A stretch of 64,000 nt of DNA from Lysobacterales bacterium 66-474 (lineage in GTDB: Bacteria > Pseudomonadota > Gammaproteobacteria > Xanthomonadales > Rhodanobacteraceae), in the NCBI GenBank assembly GCA_001899805.1, contig MKWP01000016.1:62001-126000 (forward strand). Direction: 5' to 3'. The position numbers and the translations under genes were made by a program. Positions within the stretch are counted from its first letter, which is position 1; each line of letters begins with the position of its first letter. This document shows positions 48,710-58,700 of the stretch, piece after piece. Under the pieces are notes generated by a model that was not told the origin of the DNA, did no database searches, and saw only the letters and a program-made list of their open reading frames with translations.

Positions 48710-50221
48710 ATGTTGAAGATCCAGGTTACCCATTCCTACTTCCTGGAATACGACCCCAAGCAATGGGAGCGCGGCAAGCCTTATCCACCGCTCGCGACCC
48801 TCCAGGTCGCCGCTTTGCTGAGGCGGCTTGGGCATGGCGTCGCGCTGTTCGACGCGATGCTTGCCGACGGCGTCGAGGCCTATGAAAGATCCTTGCCGTC
48901 CGCCGCGCCGGACGTCGTGGTCCTGTACGAGGACAACTTCAACTTCCTGACCAAGATGTGCCTGGACCGCATGCGCGAGGCCGCCTGCCGGATGATTGCC
49001 TCGGCGCGCGCGCACGGCGCGAGGGTGATCGTCGCAGGCTCGGACGCTTCCGATCATCCGGAATCCTTTCTGGCCGCGGGCGCCGACGTGGTGCTGGTGG
49101 GCGAAGGCATTGCGGCGCTCGTCCAACTGATCGAACGCATGGACCGGGATCCGTCCATCGAAACCCCAAGCTGGGTGGCCGGACTATCCGGCGTTTCCAT
49201 TCTCGACGGCGGGGCATCGCGAACGACCCGCCTTGGGGTGCAACCGCCGGATCCGAAACTGACCGGCCACCCGGCCTGGGACCTGATCGACATCGAGCGC
49301 TACCGGGCGATGTGGCGCGAGCGACACGGTTATTTCAGCCTCAACATGACGGCCTCGCGGGGTTGCCCGTTCCACTGCAACTGGTGCGCCAAGCCGATCT
49401 GGGGCAATCATTACCGGCGCCGCGATGCCGGCGAAGTCGCCGCGGAAATGAGTTACCTGAAGCACGCCTTCCGCCCCGACCACATCTGGTTCGCCGACGA
49501 CATCTTCGGATTCCACAGCGATTGGGTGGACGCATTCGCCGACTGTTTGCGCGGCAGCGACGGCATGGTGCCGTTCACGATCCAGACCCGCGCCGACCTG
49601 TTGACCGAGCCGATGGCGGCCGCGCTCGAACGCGCCGGTTGCGCGGAGGCGTGGATCGGCGCGGAGAGCGGCAGCCAGCGCGTACTCGACTGGATGGACA
49701 AGGGCACCCGGGTCGGCAAGTTGGTCGATGCCCGCGAGCGCCTCGGTTCGCACGGCATCCGCGTCGGCTTCTTCATCCAGCTCGGCTACCTCGGCGAGCA
49801 ACTCTCCGACCTGCTCGCGACCCGCGAACTGATCGCACTCGCGGCACCCGACGACATCGGCGTCAGCGTTTCGTACCCGCTTCCGGGCACCCGGTTCTAC
49901 GAACAGGTGAAGGCCCAGCTCGGCAACAAGACCCACTGGCGCGACAGCGGCGACCTGGCCATGATGTTCCGGGGCACCTACGATTCCGCGTTCTACCGCT
50001 GCTTCCGCGACCTGCTGCACGAGCAGGTTGTCCTGCAGCAATCGCGTGGCACCGATTCGCCCGAATCCCCCGGGCAGGCGTTTGCTGCGCTCGACGCGCG
50101 ATGGGATGCGCTGATCGCGAGCGAACACCTCCATCGCAATCCCGACCCAACCCCGGCGCCGGTGCGATCCAGCAAACATGCCGTACCCCTTCGCCGTGCC
50201 GTCACCGCCCAAAATCATTAG
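48710..50221 (+). CDS. B12-binding domain radical SAM enzyme
   Basis: This 503-residue enzyme starts at MLKIQVTHSYFLEYDPKQWERGKPYPPLATLQVAALL. Residues about 20-145 form a cobalamin-binding-like Rossmann domain (ARVIVAGSDASDHPESFLAAGADVVLVGEG). The radical SAM core has CPFHCNWC (Cys219, 223 and 226) coordinating the 4Fe-4S cluster. Later segments include HIWFADDIFGFHSDWV, AWIGAESGSQRVLDWMDKGT and VSYPLPGTRFYEQV. Relatives methylate or rearrange unactivated carbons, but the substrate cannot be named. It leads an apparent three-gene operon with the nucleotidyltransferase and GT2, and is divergent from the HprK-like kinase. Confidence 0.85.
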   Translation: MLKIQVTHSYFLEYDPKQWERGKPYPPLATLQVAALLRRLGHGVALFDAMLADGVEAYERSLPSAAPDVVVLYEDNFNFLTKMCLDRMREAACRMIASARAHGARVIVAGSDASDHPESFLAAGADVVLVGEGIAALVQLIERMDRDPSIETPSWVAGLSGVSILDGGASRTTRLGVQPPDPKLTGHPAWDLIDIERYRAMWRERHGYFSLNMTASRGCPFHCNWCAKPIWGNHYRRRDAGEVAAEMSYLKHAFRPDHIWFADDIFGFHSDWVDAFADCLRGSDGMVPFTIQTRADLLTEPMAAALERAGCAEAWIGAESGSQRVLDWMDKGTRVGKLVDARERLGSHGIRVGFFIQLGYLGEQLSDLLATRELIALAAPDDIGVSVSYPLPGTRFYEQVKAQLGNKTHWRDSGDLAMMFRGTYDSAFYRCFRDLLHEQVVLQQSRGTDSPESPGQAFAALDARWDALIASEHLHRNPDPTPAPVRSSKHAVPLRRAVTAQNH

Positions 50222-51476
50222 GGCGGGCCTGCGCCGCACCACCGAGGCGATGGCCTCGGAACTGGCGCGCCCCGGCGGTGCTACCCCTGCGTGGAGCGAC
50301 TTCGAATGGCGGCTTGCAACGGCCGCCGCGGCAGCACACGGCGTATCGCCATTGCTCTGGAAACTTTCGGGCTGGACGCAACCGCATTGGCGACGGTTCC
50401 TGGAAAACCAGCACGAACACGTCGCGATCCGTCATGCCAGGATCACGGCGCTGCTGGAAGACATCGATGCCTTGGCGCGCACGGCCGGGCTGGCGATGAC
50501 TCCGCTCAAGGGCGCCGCGTTGCACGCGCTCGGCCTCTACGCACAGGGCGACAGGCCGATGGCCGACATCGACCTGCTGGTCAACGAGACCGATGTCGAT
50601 GCGGCAACCGGGCTGATGTGCGAGATCGGTTATGCGCCGTCGTTCGATAGCTGGCGGCATCGGGTTTTCGAACCCGCGGCGGGAACGCCTCCCCTCGTGC
50701 TGGGCGAACATCGCGACACGCCGATCAACATCGAACTGCACGCGCGCGTCCGCGAGCGCTTGCCGGTATCCGACATCGATATCACCGAACGGATCCGCCC
50801 GCGCAACCCGGAACCCGGTTTGAATCCTTATCCGTCGCGCAGCGCGTTGCTCGCCCACTTGCTGTTGCACGCCGCCGGCAACATCTGCGGGCGCAGCCTG
50901 CGCCTGATGCACCTGCACGACATCGCGTTGCTGGCGCGCAGCCTGCGACCGGAGGAATGGGTCTTCCTGTGGCAGGATGTAGCGTACTGGTGGGCACTGC
51001 CGCCGCTGCAGATGGTCGCACGCTATTACCGGGACGCGATTCCGGATGTCGTGCTGGCCACGCTCGCCCGCGATTGCCCGCCGCTGCTGCGGGCAGTTTC
51101 CCGCCGCCAGACCCTCACGCGGGTTTCGTGTTCCGAACTGTGGCTGCATGCATTCCCGGGCCTCGAATGGTCGCGCAGCCTGCGCGAGGCCACGCGATTC
51201 ATCGTGGGCCGCATCAAACCTTCCGCCGAAAAGCAACGCGAACGTGCGGACATGGCGCGCACGCAACTGTGGCTCCACGACGGTGATTGGGTCACGGCCA
51301 GGCAATCAAGGCGGATCTTCACCTGGCTGACCCGGAAGGTGCCGCGGATGGACATGATGCACGTGGTGCGCATGGCGTTGGCGCACGCGACATCGACAAC
51401 AGGCTGGAATGGGGAAGACGGTGTGGAACGTGGAGCAACGGTCGTCGAGTGCATCCATGGGGGCCGCTGTCCATGA
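50178..51476 (+). CDS. Nucleotidyltransferase family protein (PF14907-like)
   Basis: This 432-residue protein of the large nucleotidyltransferase superfamily has the core block MTPLKGAALHALGLYAQGDRPMADIDLLVNETDVDAA, in which the DIDLLV aspartates bind the metal-nucleotide, followed by VFEPAAGTPPLVLGEHRDTPINIELHARV. The remainder is helical. Members occur in the HprK-related/PqqD systems and in lasso-peptide clusters, where one has been shown to add phosphate or nucleotide groups to the peptide. The start at 50178 overlaps the upstream gene by 44 bases and has a weak ribosome-binding site; an ATG at 50250 is possible. Its stop overlaps the GT2 start. Confidence 0.75.
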   Translation: MPYPFAVPSPPKIIRAGLRRTTEAMASELARPGGATPAWSDFEWRLATAAAAAHGVSPLLWKLSGWTQPHWRRFLENQHEHVAIRHARITALLEDIDALARTAGLAMTPLKGAALHALGLYAQGDRPMADIDLLVNETDVDAATGLMCEIGYAPSFDSWRHRVFEPAAGTPPLVLGEHRDTPINIELHARVRERLPVSDIDITERIRPRNPEPGLNPYPSRSALLAHLLLHAAGNICGRSLRLMHLHDIALLARSLRPEEWVFLWQDVAYWWALPPLQMVARYYRDAIPDVVLATLARDCPPLLRAVSRRQTLTRVSCSELWLHAFPGLEWSRSLREATRFIVGRIKPSAEKQRERADMARTQLWLHDGDWVTARQSRRIFTWLTRKVPRMDMMHVVRMALAHATSTTGWNGEDGVERGATVVECIHGGRCP

Positions 51477-52435
51477 GGAGGCCTGAGGTCTCCATCGTCC
51501 TGCCGACCTGGAACCGCTTGCCGTTGCTGCGCAGGGCAGTCGATTCCGTCCTCGCGCAGACTCATCGCGATTTCGAGCTCATCGTCGCGGATGACGGTTC
51601 GACCGACGGCACGCGGGATTATCTCGAAGCGATCGAAGATCGGCGTGTGCGCCCGATCTGGCTCGAACACCGCAGCGACCTCACTTCGGCCCGCAGCGCG
51701 GGACTCCGGCACGTGCGCGGCGAATGGGTGGCGTTCCTCGATTCGGACGACCTGTGGCTGCCCGAAAAACTGGCGCTGCAACGGCAACGACTCGCCGCGC
51801 ATCCGACTTGCCGGTGGAGCTACACGGGATATTCGCTGATCGATGCCGACGGGAGGCCGCTGCCGGAGCGTTCGGCTCGCCTTGACCGGCCGTTATCCGG
51901 ACGCATCCTCGAACTTGTGCTGGGATTCAAGATTGTTCCTGCGATTCAGACGACCCTCGTGCAGCGGTCCCTGATCGAAGAGATCGGTGGGTTCGACAAG
52001 GCGATCGCGATCCGGTCCGATTTCGATTTCACGCTGCGACTCGCTGCACGCAGCGAGGTCTGCGCGCTGCCCGAAAATCTGACACTGGTTCGCGAACACT
52101 CGGGGCGAACCACGGCGCAACTACGCCAGGTGGATCTGTATTGCGACAACGAACGGGCATTCCGCAAAGCGGCGGCCACGGCAACCGATCGCAGGATACG
52201 CATACTCTGCCTTCGCCAGTGTGCGATGCAGCTGATTGGACAGGCTGGCGCCCTGTCACGGGAGGGGTCGCACCGGGCTGCGTTGGCGGCGCTCGCCCAC
52301 GCCGCACGTGATGTGCCTTTCAACAAGGCACCAAAGCCGCCTTCGGTAATCTGCTCAGCGTCGACGACGTCATTAAATGGATCGACCATCTCTTGCCGAG
52401 GTCGACAGCGCGCGCTTGGGCGGGGTCTGCTCTAA
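51473..52435 (+). CDS. Glycosyltransferase family 2, probably frameshifted near its 3' end
   Basis: This GT-A enzyme starts MRRPEVSIVLPTWNRLPLLRRAVDSVLAQTHRDFELIVADDGSTDGT and carries the DxD-type FLDSDDLWLPEKL. Its ATG overlaps the previous stop (ATGA), indicating coupling. The predicted C-terminus after about residue 280 (KAPKPPSVICSAS...) looks unnatural. A neighbouring frame continues more convincingly as KAAFGNLLSVDDVIKWIDHLL with better codon usage, so a single-base indel near 52315-52330 is likely. The sugar is unknown. The last stop overlaps the stop of the converging radical SAM gene. Confidence 0.78.
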   Translation: MRRPEVSIVLPTWNRLPLLRRAVDSVLAQTHRDFELIVADDGSTDGTRDYLEAIEDRRVRPIWLEHRSDLTSARSAGLRHVRGEWVAFLDSDDLWLPEKLALQRQRLAAHPTCRWSYTGYSLIDADGRPLPERSARLDRPLSGRILELVLGFKIVPAIQTTLVQRSLIEEIGGFDKAIAIRSDFDFTLRLAARSEVCALPENLTLVREHSGRTTAQLRQVDLYCDNERAFRKAAATATDRRIRILCLRQCAMQLIGQAGALSREGSHRAALAALAHAARDVPFNKAPKPPSVICSASTTSLNGSTISCRGRQRALGRGLL

Positions 52436-53508
52436 GTACCAAAGCCGCCGCAACACCGGCTGCAGGCAGGCAGCAGGCCTCCGGCCTCGGTGAGCGTCGC
52501 CCGCAGCGCTTCTATGCTCGAGTGTTTCCAGATGCCTTCAAGACCGACGTCGCGAACATTGGCGATCGGAAACCGATAGCACCGCCCATGAACGGGCACA
52601 GACTCGCCATCAGCATCGACCATCAGGATGCGAAAGGCATCGTGGCAACGGCGGCCAATGAATTGCGAGGGATGGCGATAGTAGATGTCGAGGTCGGCCT
52701 CGCTCGTGCGATCGGGCTGGATCGTAACGGAGAACGGCCAAGTCGTCCCCTTGATGTCGGCCAGTTCGTCGGCCAGGCGAGCGATGTCGATCGTCGTCGG
52801 ATCGGATTCGAAGCTATTCGAGGGCGTGGCAGGATAGGCCGCGCCATAGAGCATATTGTGTTCATTGGCTTGCGCGGGCGTCACGAAATTATTGTGAATC
52901 AACCCAACCTGCTTCAGAGGCAGATCACTGATGTCGTCAAGAAAGGTCTTGAGGTGACCGACGTTGTATTCGCTGATCGTGCAGAAGACGGAGATCTCGG
53001 GCGCGCCCTCTAGCGCCGCTACGGCACGGATCCCCTCCACCGCCCGCGCGAAACTACCGACATGGCGCCGGATGCGATCATGCAGGGCCGCCGAACCATC
53101 GAGCGAGACGAACAGACCGCGGCAGCGGCCCACCGCAAACTCTGCTGCCCGTTTTGGCAGGAGCAGGCCATTGGTGGTGACCGTCGCATGCAAGCCCAGC
53201 GCAGAGGCATAGGCCAGTGCGTCACCGAGCGGCCGCCAGGCCAGCGGCTCGGTGAATGCGAAGCCAAGGTGTGCCTCGGGACAGAAGGCCGCCATATCGT
53301 CGGCGATGCGCTGGAACAGCCCCCACGGCATGGTCCGCGTCTGGGCACCCATCAAATTTGCGCCGAAATTGGTCTCGGCATTGCCGGTGCCAACGTCACA
53401 CATGACACAACGCAGGTTGCAAAAATTATTGACCCCGAGGACGACGTGTCTGGGCCGCGATCCCGCCGCGAGGCGTACTTCCGGAACTGGCTGGCTGGCT
53501 GCGGGCAT
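52432..53508 (-). CDS. Radical SAM enzyme with C-terminal SPASM-like cysteines
   Basis: This 358-residue enzyme has its start chosen at MPAASQPVPEVRLAAG after GAGGAAAG; a GTG 17 codons earlier is the ORF-track start. The cluster motif is CNLRCVMC (Cys30, 34 and 37 from this start). The C-terminal region carries further cysteines in VHGRCYRFPI and LLPACSRCCGG, consistent with a SPASM or twitch extra cluster. Such enzymes commonly modify peptides or carry out dehydrogenation. Codon use appears less GC-rich than in neighbours (for example ACGAAATTATTGTGAATC-like stretches), which may signal recent transfer. It ends head-on with the GT2. Confidence 0.8.
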   Translation of the reverse strand: MPAASQPVPEVRLAAGSRPRHVVLGVNNFCNLRCVMCDVGTGNAETNFGANLMGAQTRTMPWGLFQRIADDMAAFCPEAHLGFAFTEPLAWRPLGDALAYASALGLHATVTTNGLLLPKRAAEFAVGRCRGLFVSLDGSAALHDRIRRHVGSFARAVEGIRAVAALEGAPEISVFCTISEYNVGHLKTFLDDISDLPLKQVGLIHNNFVTPAQANEHNMLYGAAYPATPSNSFESDPTTIDIARLADELADIKGTTWPFSVTIQPDRTSEADLDIYYRHPSQFIGRRCHDAFRILMVDADGESVPVHGRCYRFPIANVRDVGLEGIWKHSSIEALRATLTEAGGLLPACSRCCGGFGT

Positions 53509-53648
53509 GGCGGGCAGCTTTCCTCGGGTGATCGTGTTTGTTTCTTTCGGCTCAAGCACGAAGCATGAACGTGCCTGCGCCTGGACGTAGGTGCTGTATC
53601 AGGGCCATATGGTTTACGATTGCCACGGAACGGCATTCGAGGCGACTT

Positions 53649-55718
53649 CTACCCGACAAGGTTCGATGCCTGCGGTGGTCCGCTCGCAGCTCGATTTGTC
53701 GTCACGGCATCCCTGCCGCCTTTCACCCATACGTCGTAGGTTCCAGACGAAAGCGATCGCCATCCCTGGCCTTCCATGACGTTTTCCATTTCCCCGCGCC
53801 ACGGCGCCGAATGCACCAACACCACGGCAGTCACTCCATACCGCCGCAATGCATCGGCAAACCACGCCGCCGAATCCGGCGGCCGATGTCGGCCTGCGAC
53901 ATAGCCCATCAGCGAACTCCGCTGCGCCGCGTCTTGCTGTGGGAACGCGCGGGTCAAATAAAGCTCCCGAACCCCCATCAGCTCCGGATGCACCACGAAA
54001 CCCGGCAACCAGATGGACACGGCCTCCGGAGCGAGGACGACGCCGTGCTCGGGCACTTCCTTGACCACCCGCTCGGCCACCCGGTATTCGACCGGATCGA
54101 CCTTGAGCCCCGGCAAGCCAAACGTCACGCCATTCGCGCTGCGCAGCGTTCCGAAGCGCCAACCGAACGCAATCGCGAAACCCGCCAATGCGGCACAGGC
54201 GCACGTTGCCAGCACCTTCGATCGCATGCCCCGTGCGCGTTCGATCACACCGTCCAGCAGCACGGCCAGGAAGAACGGCAGCGGCAACGCCCAGGTCAAC
54301 CGCCAGTAGGTGCGAACGCCGACGAAGTGATCCGCGACAACACGGACCGTGTAGGGATTGAGCGCGACGAGCAGGAAAAAGAACGCGCCGGCGGACAAGT
54401 AGCGCGCGCGGACCGGGTTGGCCACGAACGCCCACGCCGCGAGCAGCGCCGCCAGCAGCAGTTGCGTGCTCCACCAGCCCCAGGTGTCGCCGAGTATCTG
54501 CGGCACGCCGGGCATGGGACTGGAACTGACGAGGGCCTCGCCGCCGTGCGTGGCGGAAGCCATCGCCCAGGCCGCGCCGAATACATAGGCCGAAGCCAGC
54601 ATTCCCACTGCGAATCGTCGACTGCTCGCGCTGTTTGCCGACCAACCGCCGGCCAGGCCCAATGCCGCTGCCGCAGGTGCGACGAACAATGCGCTCGCGC
54701 TGGTGCCGAGGGCCGTGACTTCTGCGGCAAACAGCAAAAGCCAGTGACGCAGCCCACCATGCCGGGCAAACAGCAACGCCGAACCGGCGATGAGGGGAAC
54801 CATGCCGGTGACCAGGATCGCCTTGCCCTGGAACAGCCGCACGAAGGCGAAATTGCCGTAGGCGCGATGCATTTCACCGAGCGCCAACACGCAAAGAAAC
54901 AGAACCAGCAACACGGACGGCCAGCGCACGGGCACGATGCGCCGCAACAGGTAAGCCCATGCCAGCACGCACAGTGCGGCGAACACCGGCGGCAGGATCA
55001 TGTACGCAACCACCAGGTGATCGATCCCGGTGATCCGGGCCAGCGTCCCGACCAGGACGTCGTAGTTGCTCAACCGGTAGAACTGCAGCAGGACCGGAAT
55101 ATCCGGCAGCCGGTACAGCGTGTCGTGCACGAGCACCGGCTGTTGCGGATAGCGCAACAGGGTCGCCGAGATGCTCCGATAAAAGGCATCGTCCGCATCC
55201 GGCCGACTCGCGACCAGCGTGACGCAGACCGCCGCGACGACGACGACGAGCAGGACGATCCATGCTGCATGTTTGTTCGCACTGTCGGCTGATGTGACGT
55301 GAGGTGTGCCGCGCAGGTTCCCTATCCATGCGCCACCCGTTGCCAGCAACGCGATCCACCAGAACACCGGGTAAGGCATGCCGGCCGAGAGCAGCCCCAC
55401 CCACACGATCGCCAGTGCCAGTACCACGAAAGGCACGAACCGGGCGCCGATTGCACGCGCCACCCAGACTGCGACCGGACCGGAAACAACCCCGCCGCTG
55501 GCCGCGACGGGATCCGACTGCCTTGCCGGCACCGGCAAGCGGAACCACGCGAGCGTCGCAGCGGCGGCGATCAGCGCCATGCCCGGCAGCCCGTACAGCA
55601 GCGTGTCGAAGCTGGAATGCGTCGCAGTGATCAGGTGGACGTACATCGTCCAGATCGCGTACGGCAGCACGAACAGGGGGACGATTCGATCCGGAACGTC
55701 GTTCAATGCAAATCGCAT
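53649..55718 (-). CDS. Polytopic membrane protein, GT-C-like, function unknown
   Basis: This 689-residue protein begins MRFALNDVPDRIVPLFVLPYAIWTMYVHLIT and has about 13 hydrophobic segments in its first 500 residues, ending with a soluble C-terminal part (EYRVAERVVKEVPEHGVVLAPEAVSIWLPGFVVHPELMGVRELYL). The overall shape, many helices and then a periplasmic tail with DALRRYGVTAVVLV, resembles GT-C glycosyltransferases and DUF6077-type proteins. I see DADDAFYRSIS in the first big loop as a possible acidic motif. The ORF track adds 71 N-terminal residues that lie in the preceding spacer. It follows the fusion glycosyltransferase by 61 bases. Confidence 0.6.
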   Translation of the reverse strand: MRFALNDVPDRIVPLFVLPYAIWTMYVHLITATHSSFDTLLYGLPGMALIAAAATLAWFRLPVPARQSDPVAASGGVVSGPVAVWVARAIGARFVPFVVLALAIVWVGLLSAGMPYPVFWWIALLATGGAWIGNLRGTPHVTSADSANKHAAWIVLLVVVVAAVCVTLVASRPDADDAFYRSISATLLRYPQQPVLVHDTLYRLPDIPVLLQFYRLSNYDVLVGTLARITGIDHLVVAYMILPPVFAALCVLAWAYLLRRIVPVRWPSVLLVLFLCVLALGEMHRAYGNFAFVRLFQGKAILVTGMVPLIAGSALLFARHGGLRHWLLLFAAEVTALGTSASALFVAPAAAALGLAGGWSANSASSRRFAVGMLASAYVFGAAWAMASATHGGEALVSSSPMPGVPQILGDTWGWWSTQLLLAALLAAWAFVANPVRARYLSAGAFFFLLVALNPYTVRVVADHFVGVRTYWRLTWALPLPFFLAVLLDGVIERARGMRSKVLATCACAALAGFAIAFGWRFGTLRSANGVTFGLPGLKVDPVEYRVAERVVKEVPEHGVVLAPEAVSIWLPGFVVHPELMGVRELYLTRAFPQQDAAQRSSLMGYVAGRHRPPDSAAWFADALRRYGVTAVVLVHSAPWRGEMENVMEGQGWRSLSSGTYDVWVKGGRDAVTTNRAASGPPQASNLVG

Positions 55719-55779
55719 GTCATCGCCGCCCCTGCACCGGCGCGCCTGCACGAGAGGCGGGAGGCGACTTTCATTCGCC

Positions 55780-58700
55780 TCATTGGCGTATGCCGAAATA
55801 CACGTCGTTGGGCGCGAGGTTGGGGTTGTGGAAGGGATCGCGGTCGAAAAAGCCCGGATGCTTGCCGAACATGATCGTTCGTTCCCTGTCTCCCCTCGCC
55901 ATTCGCGCGCGGTCGAGCGAGTCCTTGCCACGACTCAACGATTCGTGATGGATCAACTCGACCCCCGGGCAGACGACCTGGTAGAAGCCGTGCTCGACCA
56001 GGCTGAGGCACAACGCGATATCGTTGTAGGTCACGGCAAGGTCTTCGTCGAAGCCGCCCACGGCCTCGAACTTTTCCCGCTCGATCATGAGGCACGCGCC
56101 CGTCACCGCGATCCAGTCGTGCTCGAGCATGTTGCGGGCGAAATAGCCCGGAGCATGTGCGTCGACGTTGACGAAAGCATGCCGCGGGCCACCGGTCAGA
56201 TTCAGGACCCCCGAATGCTGGACTGTCCGCGTGCCGGGATACAGCAGTTTCGCCCCCACCGCCCCGACGTGCGGCAATTGCGCATAGCCGCCCATGCACT
56301 CCAGCCAGTCGGCGGACAGCACTTCGGTGTCGTCGTTCAGGAACACGAGGAGCTCGCCACGGCTGTGGCGAACGCCAAAATTGTTGATTTCGGAATAATT
56401 GAACGGCACGTCGTGATCGAAGATGCAAACCTGCTCCTGCTTGCGCAGCCCGGCGAGATAATCGCGGGTGCATTTGTCCGTGGAACCGTTGTTGATCAGC
56501 ACGATCTCGAATACGCGGTACGCGGTGCGTTCGAAGATGCTGTCGATGCAGGCCTTGAGCACCGCGCCATGGTTCCTGCTCGGAATGATGATCGAGATCA
56601 GCGGCCGGCCCTGCATCCGGTAACGGGTGCGGAAGCACCCCGGAAGTTCGGGTATCGAAACGAGTTCGCCCGACTGGCTGCGTCTGCGCAGCGCATCTTC
56701 CCGCGCCCGTTTGCTGGCGTCGATTGCGTAAGGTTTGGCTTCGGGACCCGACGCACATGAAGTCGGCGTGATCCGCCAGTGATACAGCACCCTCGGAATG
56801 TGCGCGATGCGGTGTGTGCGTTCGCTCACCCTCAGCACGAAATCCCAGTCCTGGCTGCCGTCGTATTCGCTGCGCAGGCCACCCAGTTCCACGGCCAACG
56901 AGCGGCGCACGCACGACACGTGGCAGGTGAACATGATGCTCATCATGGTGTCCGGCGACCAATCCGGCTTGAAGAACGGATCCCGGAAACCGCCGTCGAC
57001 ATCGAGCTTGTCCTCGTCGCTGTACAGGTAATCCGGATCATCGAGATCGATGCGCCGTGCCAGCTCGTACAGGCAGTCCACGGTCAGTTCGTCGTCATGG
57101 TCCAGGAACACGAGGAAGTCGCCGGTCGCGCGCGCAATGCCTTCGTTGCTGGCCCCCGAAATGTGCTTGTGTTCCGCCAATTTGACAACGACGATCCTGG
57201 GATCGGTGAGACCATCGAGCATCTCGCAGACACTGGGCAAGCTGCTGTGGTCGTCCACCAGGACCAGTTCCCAGTGGGGGTACCATTGGGCTTCGACCGA
57301 AGCGATCATCCGCCGCAACAATCCGGGGTCGGTGTTGTAGATCGGCACGATGACCGAAAAGAGGGTGTGCCGCGAAAATGCGAGCATGGCCTTCCCGATC
57401 GCGGACGGCTCCGCTTTCGGTGGCGAGTAGGTGTACCCCGAAGACGCCGAAGGCGCCTGCCCCGGGCCGGCCGCTACTTCTGCAACGGCTTCGATGGCAA
57501 TCGGCCCCGGGCTTGCCGACTGTGCCGACAATTGTCGTGCCGCAACGCGTTGCTCCCGAAAAAAACGCATCCGCGCCGGGGTGTACCACGGCGTCACGAC
57601 CCACCACGCGGTCCTCATTCCCAGGCGAAGCGTCAGGCGCATGTTCGCGGGCAGGCACAGCAGGATCGATCGCACGCCAACCAGTGCCCGCCACAAGGTA
57701 CTGGCCTTGATCTCGTCAAGCTCGTGCCGCAACGAGGACTCCAGCTCATCCTTGTTCGCCTGCAACCCCGCGCAAGTCGTTTCCAGTTCCGCGTAGCGCG
57801 CCTCACAGTCGGCGATCCTGCTTCGTTCGGCCTCAAGTTGATTCGACAGATCGATGGATCTTGCCGTCATGCAGAACGTTTCCCGCTGCACCTGGGCCGC
57901 GCGTGAGCGGCTGGTGGCCAGCTCACCCTCCAGCCGGGCGTCATGGGCCTGCAACGCATCCATGCGCTGTTGCAAGCGGGTTTCGCGTTCACGGCTTGCA
58001 ACCAGCTCGTCCTCCAGCTGCGCCCCACGGTTCTCGGAGGCGCGCCGCTCCTCGAGCAGGGTCTCCACCCGGCCCAGGAAGGGCGGGGCCACCAATCGGT
58101 AATCGTCCACCAATCCCGAAATTGCCTTCCAGTCCTGCGTATCCGGGTCGAGCCTGCGGCAAAGTCCGTACAGGCGGTCCACGACTTCGGGCGTCGGGCA
58201 AAAGCCCTTCGAGAAAACATGATGCCGTTGTGTTTGATCGAGGAACGCATCGATCGCGGGATGCGCATCCTCGATGGGCACCGGCCACTTCACGCGCAAT
58301 GCACGGCCGACCCTGGCGAAAGCATCCCGCCAATCCGAGAGAAGGTCGTCGTACGAAAGCAGGCTGCGCGGCATGCCCCGGGTCGCGGTCTCCGCTTCCA
58401 CGAAGTGTTCAAGCCAGTTCAGGTACGTGGTTTCGGGACGCAGGCCTTCCCTGATGTCCAGCGACCGGACGACTTCCGCGGGATGACGCACGACCAAAAG
58501 GGCGACCGCCTCGAATCCGGATTCGAGGAGCACCTCGCGCCACAGTGGCACGAAGCGGCACAGGCGGGGATCCTTGACCGCCCAAAGCGCGCTGCCATCG
58601 AAGTCGTCGGCTATCAGTCTGGCGAGCGTGTTGCGCGCCTTGCGCGCCGCGGCCGAGAGAAGCCAGCCTTCCGGCAGGACGCGTGCGTCATGCCACACCC

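Noticed and set aside
45667-53508. Lasso-peptide cluster
   Set aside because: The kinase, nucleotidyltransferase and ABC exporter fit, but no asparagine-synthetase-like cyclase, leader peptidase, PqqD-like gene or precursor ORF was found.
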